Source: Cohnella silvisoli (GTDB taxonomy: Bacteria > Bacillota > Bacilli > Paenibacillales > Paenibacillaceae). From it: a stretch of 64,000 nucleotides of DNA. The stretch is taken from the NCBI RefSeq assembly GCF_021190915.1, contig NZ_JAIOAP010000002.1, forward strand, positions 620,001 to 684,000, read 5' to 3'. Both the position numbers and the translations under genes were made by a program. The notes under the pieces are model-generated. The model was given only the letters and a program-made list of their open reading frames with translations, did no database searches and was not told the DNA's origin. Positions 27,027 through 34,999 of this stretch are shown here, in pieces (the stretch's first letter is position 1; each line of letters begins with the position of its first letter).

Positions 27027-28817
27027 TTAGAACTTAATAATTTCTTTGGCTTGCACAAGCGCTTTGGCGAATTCCCCACTGTAATAATCGTAGAGCGCTT
27101 CCACACCCATTTTTTTGGCCTGATCAATCGTTTGCTGCTTCAAAGCCTTAAATTCATTGTCATCCTTGGCCAGCATGACTTTAAGCAATTGTTTCTCAAT
27201 ATAAGCAGTTAGCGCACCTTCTTGCCGTTTGATGTCCGTAGGCACCTCGATTGGCATGAAAGAATTGATGAATCCTGTCATCGATGTAGAGAATGCGTCT
27301 CCCGACACCCTGTTTTTTGGAAGAACCTCGGATGCTACCTCTTTGCCATAGTATTGCACAAAGTCGGCTTCAACCGCATTTTTGGAAGCGAGCGCCAGCT
27401 TCTCCTCTTCTTTCTCATTCAGAAGATTGAGCTTCTGATTGGTTGCCGGGTTAATAAAGTTCGGTCCCAATCCCACATCATTCTGGTACTTGTTGTAGCC
27501 GTATTTGACCGCGGCATCCGGATCTCCATTATTTTGGCGGAATTTTTCGGTTAACACGGCTTTGCCATTCTCCAGTACCCAATCGGTTCCTTCTACTCCG
27601 TTATAGATCGTCATTGCCCCATTAATGGAAAAGAAATAGTTGATCAATTCCATTGCCCTCTCCGGATTTTTGGCATTCTTGGTAATTGCCCAGGAACGGC
27701 CGTTGAGCCCTGTCGGAGTCGGTATCGAATAAGCGTATTTGGCATCAATCATGGGAATCGGCACTGGGGTGAATCCTTTGCCGTCATGTCCTAGGCCCTT
27801 CAGATAGCCGTTGGTCGGCGCTAACGGCCAACTGAATACACTGGCAAGAACCTGGTTCGTATTCGCCTTCTGCTGGGCATTTTCGTTCTTCTGGGTGAAC
27901 GCATCCGGATCCATCAGACCCTTCTGTTTCACTTTGTACCAAAACTCTACACCTTGCCACATAATACTGTCTTCGGTCGTATACATATTCCTGACATCCG
28001 ACCCGTCACGATTGGATTCCAGCACTAATGCTCCTCCGGATCCCTCCTTGCCCAGTACATATCCTGTAAAAGTGTTTGTTTGAAACAGAACCCCTTGCGC
28101 ATCGAACCAAGGAGAGAAGCCGAAATTTTTCTTGCCCTCTTCGTTGGTTGGATGCTTCTGCAGCATATCCGCTACGACATTGATGTAATCATCGAAATTT
28201 TTGATTTCAGGATAATTCAATTCCTTATAATAGTCCCATCTCAGATAGGGCCCAACGAGCAATCCCCAAGGTGTTTGAGTAATCGCAGGATTTACGGGTT
28301 CTACCCCGCTGCTGAGGAAATAAGTGTCTCCCGTATTATTGCTTAAGTATTTTTGGCTGTATTTCAACATTTCCGAAGCGTTCTGTTTAATATCTCCGCC
28401 ATATTTGTCCACCAATTCGTCAAGCGGAATGACTTGTCCGCTCTTGATCAGCGTGACCATATCAGTTGCTGGAGCAAGTATGATATCCGGCAGATCACCG
28501 CTGGCCATCAACGCCTTCCACTTCTCATCCGTAGGATGCGTATCGATATTCATCTTAATTCCCAGCTTAGCTTCGATATCCTTCGCCACGGGATCCTCTT
28601 GAATGCCGGACGGAATATTGTTCGCGAACATCACCGGCCATATCGAGAATGTGATGGGCTCCTTGGCAGCAGCGGCTGTATTTTCTTCGGCCGCATTTTC
28701 CCCAGGGGTTGCAGACACCTCAGGTGGTTTAGAATTTTTCTGCGTACACCCCGTTATAAGCATGGAAATCGCAACTACACTTGCAAACAACGTGTTCAAA
28801 AATCTTTTTCTGTTCAA
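27027..28817 (-). CDS. Lipoprotein sugar-binding protein (LplA-like, CUT1)
   Basis: About 596 residues from TTG 28817, seven bases after an AGGAGG site; upstream ATGs overlap that site. The lipobox LITGC gives a membrane-anchored lipoprotein. The mature protein is a family 1 extracellular solute-binding protein of the long LplA/YtcQ kind common in Paenibacillus, recognisable by the KLGIKMNIDTHPTDEKWKAL opening and the NPERAMELINYFFS segment. It would catch an oligosaccharide for the two permeases encoded just upstream. There is no ATPase gene in the operon, so a shared MsmX-type ATPase elsewhere is expected (known for this class). Substrate unknown. Confidence 0.9.
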   Translation of the reverse strand: MNRKRFLNTLFASVVAISMLITGCTQKNSKPPEVSATPGENAAEENTAAAAKEPITFSIWPVMFANNIPSGIQEDPVAKDIEAKLGIKMNIDTHPTDEKWKALMASGDLPDIILAPATDMVTLIKSGQVIPLDELVDKYGGDIKQNASEMLKYSQKYLSNNTGDTYFLSSGVEPVNPAITQTPWGLLVGPYLRWDYYKELNYPEIKNFDDYINVVADMLQKHPTNEEGKKNFGFSPWFDAQGVLFQTNTFTGYVLGKEGSGGALVLESNRDGSDVRNMYTTEDSIMWQGVEFWYKVKQKGLMDPDAFTQKNENAQQKANTNQVLASVFSWPLAPTNGYLKGLGHDGKGFTPVPIPMIDAKYAYSIPTPTGLNGRSWAITKNAKNPERAMELINYFFSINGAMTIYNGVEGTDWVLENGKAVLTEKFRQNNGDPDAAVKYGYNKYQNDVGLGPNFINPATNQKLNLLNEKEEEKLALASKNAVEADFVQYYGKEVASEVLPKNRVSGDAFSTSMTGFINSFMPIEVPTDIKRQEGALTAYIEKQLLKVMLAKDDNEFKALKQQTIDQAKKMGVEALYDYYSGEFAKALVQAKEIIKF

Positions 28818-28916
28818 TCTAATTCCTCCTAGTCTCATTTTTTGCAACCTTTATTATACCTGTCAGATTATCGAACTCGTGAATCATCCAACATGGGAAT
28901 AAAGCTGGGCTGAACT

Positions 28917-29798
28917 CTACCCTTTGATGGCTCCAACCATGATCCCTTTGACGAAATAACGCTGCAGGAACGGATAGAAGAGCATAACAGGTACAATGGA
29001 GACGACTGCAATCGTTGTCTTCAGGGAGAAGGGGCTGATTCTCTGCCTGCTTGCATTCGCCAACAGATCGTTCATATTGGCGGGATTCGAGAATGCGTCC
29101 GCTTCTCTTAGAAAGTTAATCAGGATCAATTGGATTGTCTGAAGATGCGGATTGTTGACAAGATAGAAGTTGTCCTGCCAAGAGTTCCATTGTGTAACCG
29201 CACTGAACACGCCAACAGCAGCAAGCACGGGCACAGAGACAGGCATCATAATCCACATGAAAACTGTAAAATATCCTGCGCCGTCCATCATCGCCGATTC
29301 CTCCAGATGCGGAGAAATCTGCTCCAAGTAAGTTTTGATAAGAATGAGTAGGAACGGAGAGATCGCGGTGGGCAGAATATAGAGCAAATAATTGTCGGCT
29401 AATCCCAACTGCTTCATTGTAATAAACCAAGGAATCAAGCCAGCGCTGATATATAGGGCAAATACCGTTGAGCGATACATAAAAACTCTGCCGAATAGCT
29501 CTTTCTTCGTAAGCACATAGGCAAACATGGAGGAGAAAAATAAGGTTACCACGGTACCGGCGAGTGCCCGGGAAACCGAAATGAAGAAAGCCTCCGTAAT
29601 TCCTTTATAGACAAATACTCGCTTGTACGCTTCCACATTAAACCCGGAAGGCCATAGGACAACAAGACCTGACGACACTGCGTCAGAGTTGCTGACTGAA
29701 ACCAGCAGCAGATAATAGAAGGGATAAATGCATATAAAAGCGAAAGAACCAAATAACACATAATTTATAGAATGAAATGCAATGCTCTTTACTCTCAT
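28917..29798 (-). CDS. CUT1 sugar ABC transporter permease (LplC/YtcP-like)
   Basis: About 293 residues from ATG 29798, five bases after a GAGGTG site. Six membrane helices and the EAA loop (EESAMMDGAGYFTVFMWIMM) near residue 190 mark the inner-membrane permease of a CUT1 importer. The C-terminal KGIMVGAIKG is the standard ending of this subfamily. It pairs with the LplB-like permease directly upstream and the binding protein downstream. Confidence 0.92.
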   Translation of the reverse strand: MRVKSIAFHSINYVLFGSFAFICIYPFYYLLLVSVSNSDAVSSGLVVLWPSGFNVEAYKRVFVYKGITEAFFISVSRALAGTVVTLFFSSMFAYVLTKKELFGRVFMYRSTVFALYISAGLIPWFITMKQLGLADNYLLYILPTAISPFLLILIKTYLEQISPHLEESAMMDGAGYFTVFMWIMMPVSVPVLAAVGVFSAVTQWNSWQDNFYLVNNPHLQTIQLILINFLREADAFSNPANMNDLLANASRQRISPFSLKTTIAVVSIVPVMLFYPFLQRYFVKGIMVGAIKG

Positions 29799-29815
29799 AT
29801 TTTCACCTCGCTTCA

Positions 29816-30754
29816 TTAGATAATACCGCTGCCTCTTACCCTCTTCGCTATCATATTGGCTACAGTAATCAAGAGAATACTGAAGAGCGTTTTGAAAATT
29901 CCAATTGCTGTTGACAGGGAATAGTCGCTCATTGTGATGCCTATTCGATATATGAAGTAGTCCAAAACTTCAATTTTATCTGCAACGATCGCATTATAGA
30001 ACAGATAATATTGCTCGAAGCCATTGTTCAACAGATTTCCGATCCCCAGCAGTAGAAGTGTAAGGAAGGTCGATACTAAACCGGGTACCGTAATATGTTT
30101 TATCTTGTTTAAACGTCCTGCGCCATCTACCGAGGCTGCATCATACAATTCAGGATCAATCGAAGTAATAGCCGCGATATAGATAATGGCGCTGAACCCA
30201 AGATTCTTCCAAAGATAGATCCCTGTTTGAAAAAACCATACGATGTGTGGATTCGCAAGAGGATTAAGAGGTTGCTTGATCCAGCCGAAATTCAACAGCA
30301 GCGTATTGACAATGCCGTCACCGACCGAGAACAGCGAGAAGAATACGGCATAGACCAGCACCCAACTAATAAAGTATGGCAGCGTTGTTGTCGTTTGAAT
30401 CCATTGCCGCACCCGTTTCGAATTCATTTCTGCCAATAGAATGGCGAAAATCGCGGGGACGGGCGAAGTCAGAAAGTATAGCCCGCTCATTACAAGAGTA
30501 TTCCTGATCACGTTGGCGAAATTCGGCTGCTTGAACATATACGTAAAACTCTTAAAACCCATGAAATCCATCTGCGAGAATTTCAAACCGGCTTTGTAGT
30601 CAAAAAAAGCAATGCTCCAGCCCCAGAGCGGCAAATATACAAAAGCAACCAAGAGGACAAAACAGGGAACTGCCATTAGCAGGAGTGTTGCCTTTCCAGA
30701 TAATAACCATCTGTTTTTGGACCTCGCCACATTTCTGTTGACCATGAATCGCAT
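29816..30754 (-). CDS. CUT1 sugar ABC transporter permease (LplB-like)
   Basis: About 312 residues from ATG 30754, behind an AGAGGTG site; the frame is open a further 46 codons upstream, but that extension has no membrane-protein character and would exceed the family length. Six helices and the EAA loop (YDAASVDGAGRLNKIKHITV) are present. First gene of the permease-permease-binding-protein operon. No clear consensus promoter could be assigned upstream. Confidence 0.92.
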   Translation of the reverse strand: MRFMVNRNVARSKNRWLLSGKATLLLMAVPCFVLLVAFVYLPLWGWSIAFFDYKAGLKFSQMDFMGFKSFTYMFKQPNFANVIRNTLVMSGLYFLTSPVPAIFAILLAEMNSKRVRQWIQTTTTLPYFISWVLVYAVFFSLFSVGDGIVNTLLLNFGWIKQPLNPLANPHIVWFFQTGIYLWKNLGFSAIIYIAAITSIDPELYDAASVDGAGRLNKIKHITVPGLVSTFLTLLLLGIGNLLNNGFEQYYLFYNAIVADKIEVLDYFIYRIGITMSDYSLSTAIGIFKTLFSILLITVANMIAKRVRGSGII

Positions 30755-30940
30755 TATGCTGTCGCACCTCTTTCTCTTTCTAATACTAACAATAGAGGTT
30801 TCTGGCATTTGCTTAAAGTTTAAAAAGTCAACATTACAACAGAGATTAAAGTTTTTCATATTTACCATAATAGAGTGAGGAATGCTATGCATGAGTGTAA
30901 TGCGAATTGAAAAATGCCTTCATTTCAGTTGTTGTTCAAC

Positions 30941-31090
30941 TCATACGGATAAGTAGTAGTTGCTGAAATAATCACCAGTAACTGTTGATCCGTTCCAGGC
31001 TCGGCGATCGGTATCCCGGCAATGGTTGTCGCATAATTCGTGTTCCAGTGATTCAACCTGATGGTCAGGTTGCCGATACTTATATTGAAA
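30941..31090 (-). pseudogene. Relic of the 3' end of a paralogue of the large secreted protein
   Basis: Read on the minus strand the stretch gives NISIGNLTIRLNHWNTNYAT and then AWNGSTVTGDYFSNYYLSV, matching two parts of the C-terminus of the secreted protein encoded at 23748-26918 (NIGNLTLKLYAWNTDYATT and YWNGSTTSGDYMSKYYPI). The roughly 45 residues between these blocks are missing and the 5' part of the gene is gone. It lies just upstream of the transporter operon, so a second copy of the secreted gene once stood on this side. Confidence 0.8.
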
Positions 31091-31310
31091 AGACCATTCG
31101 AGGGAGTTAATCAGATGAAAGCAATTGTTCTCAACATTAAATTCTCCCCGCAGCAAGCTGCGGGGTATCTTATCTAGTGGATTCGCTTTGCTCACTTAGA
31201 ATAAGGTCAATTGCTCTCCTTCAAACTGTTCATGTAGTTTTACGTATTCTTCTTCTACACAGGGCCATCGCATTAGAATGATGAACCAGCTATTCGGGAA
31301 ATATGCGGTT

Positions 31311-31497
31311 AGCAACAACGATGAAAAACATCGCTAATAGGAACTTGAACCATAAACGTGAATGAATAACGATGGAAAACATCCTACTTGGGGCAAAAAC
31401 AGTCGCTTCAGATGCACAAGTACAGCAACAACGATGAAAAACATCGTTAATGTACTTTTCAACCATGGATCAAAGCAAATTAGGTTGAAAAACATTG
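31311..31497. repeat. Four degenerate hairpin repeats, spaced 51-62 bases
   Basis: Copies of AACGATGAAAAACATCG begin at about 31317, 31368, 31430 and 31481. The first and third are identical over AGCAACAACGATGAAAAACA and can fold as CGATG-AAAAA-CATCG with flanking pairing; the second and fourth are worn versions. The units are too short and irregular for a CRISPR array. They lie inside the IS200-like element. Confidence 0.65.
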
Positions 31498-31770
31498 CAC
31501 TTTCGCCGGCGGAAGGAAAGGGAAACCTTGGTAGGCTTCGGTGTTTCCATCAAGACAGCGGCTAATGCGATTGCCCTGTTCTTCTACACCTTGCTTCTTG
31601 ACGTAATTTCTTATTGTCACTTCCTCATATCTTTTCGATATTTCAACGCATACATCTTTCAACGTTTCATCTACTTCATTGCTCAATACCGATTTTCTGT
31701 ACTTTGCTGGACATACAAAATGATACATAAGCACCGACACGTTGTGTGATTTATGGATATACTCGCTCAA
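31480..31770 (-). pseudogene. IS200-type transposase TnpA with internal deletion
   Basis: The frame starts at TTG 31770 behind an AGGAG site and gives SEYIHKSHNVSVLMYHFVCP, the N-terminus of IS200-type TnpA, up to KRYE. It then jumps to TIRNYVKKQG, the C-terminal helix that holds the catalytic tyrosine. The segment with the HUH metal-binding histidines is absent, so the product cannot cut DNA. After GVEEQGN the frame reads into non-coding sequence. Any movement would need a transposase from elsewhere. Confidence 0.8.
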
Positions 31771-31932
31771 ATCACAGCGTCTCCTTCTACTTTTCTCTTT
31801 TGTGCTCTTTATACTTCAAAATCTAAATCTAAGTTACTGACGCAGCAAGCTGCGGGGAATTGAACCCGTAGCGATTCAAGTTAAAAGCCTCTTTTGAAAA
31901 TAAGAATCAAATCTTAACCCTAACCACCATGT

Positions 31933-31969
31933 AAAAAATGTCCCCGCAGCCAGAAGGCTGCAGGGACAT
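31933..31969 (-). terminator. Terminator of the TIM-barrel hydrolase gene
   Basis: On the minus strand TGTCCCTGCAGCC-TTCT-GGCTGCGGGGACA is followed by a run of six T. It begins about ten bases after the stop codon at 31980. A textbook Rho-independent terminator. Confidence 0.92.
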
Positions 31970-31979
31970 TTATGATGTT

Positions 31980-33950
31980 CTACTCAATCACGACCATCTG
32001 ATGGCATTCCAATTGAGGAACCGTGTAGTGCAGTACGCCATCATTTTGTTCAAAGGCCAGCTTCGTCAATTGCGGCGCCAGGTACACGTCTTGGACGGCG
32101 CCGGGAATCTTCAAAGCTACTTTTACATTCGACAACGGCACAATATCCTCGATGACTTCAACTCCATTGCCCCGTTTGACGGGCGTTGCATAAAGCAGAT
32201 GGTTAATATATCGATTCTCATGCGGCTGTTGTTGTAAAGTTACAATTCCTTGCGCAGGAAGATTCGTCTCTAAAGTTTTCCTAGTCGAAAGCAGACGATT
32301 GAGTGCATGCAGCACGATTTCTTTATGAACAAGGCTGCCTTTAGTGGCATAATCTTCGAAAATATTCCAAGCGATATAGATCCCATTGTCGCTTTCCACC
32401 ATACCTGGCCCGCCATCATTATGAGAGGTTGGCGTATGTTGGTGCGAGCAGAACGTAAACGCATCGCGGTTAAAATAAGGATCCTCTCTACGCCCTAGCT
32501 CTGTCCCTCCGTCAAGCTCAATTCGTTGACCTTGGCCGTACATAATGAAAGAGGCATTCAGCAAGCTTGTCAGAGCAAATCCCGGCTTGAAATAATCGGG
32601 GCGGAACTTATTTTCTCCGATCCACTTTACTCCGAGATCAATGCCGAAAGCATCGCGCGATTGGCGCAGCCCTGATTTGCCAGTGGCCAGCAGCTTGCCT
32701 CCGTCAGCTAAATAGGAGTTCAGCCTGCTCTCAAGCTCCGATGCCAATAAAACATCATCCGGAAGAATAATAACCTTATAGGAATTGAAGTCGACCTCTA
32801 AGTCGATTACATCGAACAATATTTTGCCTTCGAGCAGCATTCTAACCGCACCGGCATCGGATAATCCCGTGAAATCGGACTGGTTGCTCGTCGCATGGGC
32901 ACCTACGGCTTCCAATGACAGCAATGCGACGTCGGCTATATTTTGCACATTCGTGCACCACTGCTCCTTGTCGGCCACTTCCTTATAAGCGGCTCCGATC
33001 AACGCATAGGTTGCCTCGTCCATGAGTCCATTAGGGTGCAATTGATCCCCGATCGAGCATCTCGCGCCGTTGGCGATGCTTAACGAAGTCTCGTATCGAA
33101 GCGCATTGGGATGCTTGTATCCTCCGAATTCTCCCCAAGAGGTATGGAATTTCCCAGTCATGCCGAGGAAATCCATGCCCAGAGTCTGAGCATACCGAGC
33201 CGACAATGGAAAATGATCATAACCCCATCCGCCCGTAGGCAACGATTCCAGTTCCAGATGGGTATTCATCAAAGCCATATCTCTACGCCCTCTGCGGATA
33301 TGGCCTCCATTATGGAAAATGCCCAAGCCCGGCTTGATCTCATGAATGACTTCCTTAACTTTAGCCGTATAGTTCGCGTAGGTTCGCTCCCAAAGCTCGC
33401 TCATCACGGATGGATCCCTTGGGTCTTTGTTCTGGCTCCTAATTTCGTTCACGCAATAGTGACAGTAACATGTCCGCACGCCAACGATATCCAGGAAAAT
33501 ACCATCGGCATCATATCGCGTAACGACTTCCTTAATCTGATCCAAGAGAACATCTAAATAGGGAGAGTTCATGCAAAACTCGTGATAGCCGGGTTTCATG
33601 AAGCCGTCTACCCAAACGGTATGACCGTCGATATTCCGAATGAGCCATTCAGGGTGCTGGCGTGTCAGCTTCTCATCGAGTCCCGCGGAAAGATAGACCG
33701 GGGTTTTAACTCCGATCTCATGGGCTGCTTCGATCATTGCCCCGAGCAAATCGAAATTCAGCTCAGGGTGCTGCTCATTAGCTTCGGAGGGATGGTAAGC
33801 CCAGCCGTGATGGCATTTGGAGAAAATCGTAATGGAATCTACGTGCCCTTTAATGAGCATCGTCTGAAATTGCTGTTTTGAGAAATCCTTGCCAATGCCG
33901 GGAATAGCCTCGGAAGTATGAAAATCCAAATGAACCTGTCTAAATCGCAT
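31980..33950 (-). CDS. TIM-barrel glycoside hydrolase-like protein with trimerisation-type domain
   Basis: 656 residues, ATG 33950 with a GGGG ribosome site, no signal peptide. Residues 1-350 form an (alpha/beta)8 barrel; strand ends include FSKCHHGWAYHP, the acidic DADGIFLDIVG and a CYCHYC cysteine cluster right after it. Residues about 360-580 resemble the glutamine-amidotransferase-like trimerisation domain of GH42 enzymes (VIILPDDVLL, GGKLLATGKSGL), and the last 70 form a beta domain. From memory this matches the hypothetical hydrolase group GHL6, near GH29 fucosidases. It is divergent from an AraC regulator that probably controls it. Substrate unknown; intracellular cleavage of an imported glycoside is inferred. 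Confidence 0.75.
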   Translation of the reverse strand: MRFRQVHLDFHTSEAIPGIGKDFSKQQFQTMLIKGHVDSITIFSKCHHGWAYHPSEANEQHPELNFDLLGAMIEAAHEIGVKTPVYLSAGLDEKLTRQHPEWLIRNIDGHTVWVDGFMKPGYHEFCMNSPYLDVLLDQIKEVVTRYDADGIFLDIVGVRTCYCHYCVNEIRSQNKDPRDPSVMSELWERTYANYTAKVKEVIHEIKPGLGIFHNGGHIRRGRRDMALMNTHLELESLPTGGWGYDHFPLSARYAQTLGMDFLGMTGKFHTSWGEFGGYKHPNALRYETSLSIANGARCSIGDQLHPNGLMDEATYALIGAAYKEVADKEQWCTNVQNIADVALLSLEAVGAHATSNQSDFTGLSDAGAVRMLLEGKILFDVIDLEVDFNSYKVIILPDDVLLASELESRLNSYLADGGKLLATGKSGLRQSRDAFGIDLGVKWIGENKFRPDYFKPGFALTSLLNASFIMYGQGQRIELDGGTELGRREDPYFNRDAFTFCSHQHTPTSHNDGGPGMVESDNGIYIAWNIFEDYATKGSLVHKEIVLHALNRLLSTRKTLETNLPAQGIVTLQQQPHENRYINHLLYATPVKRGNGVEVIEDIVPLSNVKVALKIPGAVQDVYLAPQLTKLAFEQNDGVLHYTVPQLECHQMVVIE

Positions 33951-34123
33951 ATCGATATCCCCTTTAGACCGAGTAATTTCTAACTCTACTGTAACCGCTT
34001 CACCGGGATTGAAATAGATCTTGTATCGACATTCTATAGGACAAAATCGACTATATTAGTAGTCAACGGCGGTTTAACTATTTACAATGAATCTAGGGAA
34101 TGTACCCGCAAGGAGGATGAATC

Positions 34124-34996
34124 ATGGACTGTATTAAACTTCAGATCCCCCCGCTTCCGCAATTCATCACGATCGGTCATGGCACATGGAAACCCGGAGG
34201 CCAGCATTTCGAACGAAATTTTCAAGTATACGATGTGCTTATCGTCTTGAAAGGTACGCTGTATATGACGGAAACCGATATTCCATACGCGATCGAAGCA
34301 GGTCATTTGCTGATCCTTGAGCCTGGACTTACCCACTTTGGCCATCGCCCATGCGACGAGGAGACGGATATTTACTGGCTTCATTTCATCCATCCGAATC
34401 GGGCAGAACGAATATCGGACAAGCATATCCCTTGGTCGTCTATCATCCAACAAGGTACGGATAACGATAATGCGCCTCACGAGCAGTGGATGTATCTTCC
34501 CAAATGGACTCCATTCGACGCAACGCCCTTGATTCCCATAATGAACGAAATGCTGAATATCCAAAGCAAGCTTTGCCAAGAAAACGCCCTTCAGCTGCAA
34601 AGTCTTCTCGCCCAATTGTTAGCCCATATGCAGCAGTGGCTCTTTCAGTCCTCCAAACCTTCGCAGTCGCTGCTCCATTCCAAACAAATCGAAAGCTATC
34701 TCATGCGCCAACGCAATGCCCCGTTTAAAGCGAAAGAAATGGAGCAGGAGCTCCATTTCCAATTCGACTATTTGACTAGATGTTTGAAAAAGCATACCGG
34801 AATGACGCCCTTGCAATACGTCAACCATTTGAAGATAGAGGAAGCCAAACGAAGCCTTATCCACACGGATGTGCCGATACCGTCAATCGCCGAGCACATC
34901 GGAATCGAGGACTACAGCTATTTTATCCGGCTGTTTCGCAAGAAAACAGGTATGACTCCGAGCGCTTACCGCAGGCATAGGCAGGGCGTAGTCTGA
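34124..34996 (+). CDS. AraC-family transcriptional regulator with cupin sensor
   Basis: 290 residues from ATG 34124 behind a full AAGGAGG site. Residues 20-120 form a cupin-type ligand domain (GTLYMTETDIPYAIEAGHLL, then PGLTHFGHRP), and the last 100 hold two helix-turn-helix motifs, the second being AEHIGIEDYSYFIRLFRKKT. Such proteins bind a sugar and activate neighbouring genes. It faces the TIM-barrel hydrolase gene across 173 bases, where a small inverted repeat GACTA-n6-TAGTC (34049-34064) may be an operator. It converges with the secreted discoidin protein gene three bases from its stop, with no terminator between. Confidence 0.9.
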   Translation: MDCIKLQIPPLPQFITIGHGTWKPGGQHFERNFQVYDVLIVLKGTLYMTETDIPYAIEAGHLLILEPGLTHFGHRPCDEETDIYWLHFIHPNRAERISDKHIPWSSIIQQGTDNDNAPHEQWMYLPKWTPFDATPLIPIMNEMLNIQSKLCQENALQLQSLLAQLLAHMQQWLFQSSKPSQSLLHSKQIESYLMRQRNAPFKAKEMEQELHFQFDYLTRCLKKHTGMTPLQYVNHLKIEEAKRSLIHTDVPIPSIAEHIGIEDYSYFIRLFRKKTGMTPSAYRRHRQGVV

Positions 34997-34999
34997 TTT

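Larger units (their letters stand above)
31140..31862 (-). mobile_element. Non-autonomous IS200/IS605-like element
   Basis: The left end (minus-strand sense) has the subterminal hairpin CGCAGC-TT-GCTGCG at 31842-31855, the right end the longer perfect hairpin CCCCGCAGC-TT-GCTGCGGGG at 31145-31164. Between them lie a shrunken tnpA frame, hairpin repeats and a short frame ending in QLTLF. Hairpin ends rather than inverted terminal repeats are the mark of this single-strand-transposed family. Exact ends and target site cannot be fixed by eye. Confidence 0.7.

Noticed and set aside
30755..30892. Extended N-terminus of the LplB-like permease
   Set aside because: The 46 extra residues are not membrane-like, exceed the family length and lack a ribosome site.
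31311..31497. Possible CRISPR array
   Set aside because: Units are only about 17-20 bases, spacing varies from 51 to 62, copies are worn, and no cas gene is present.
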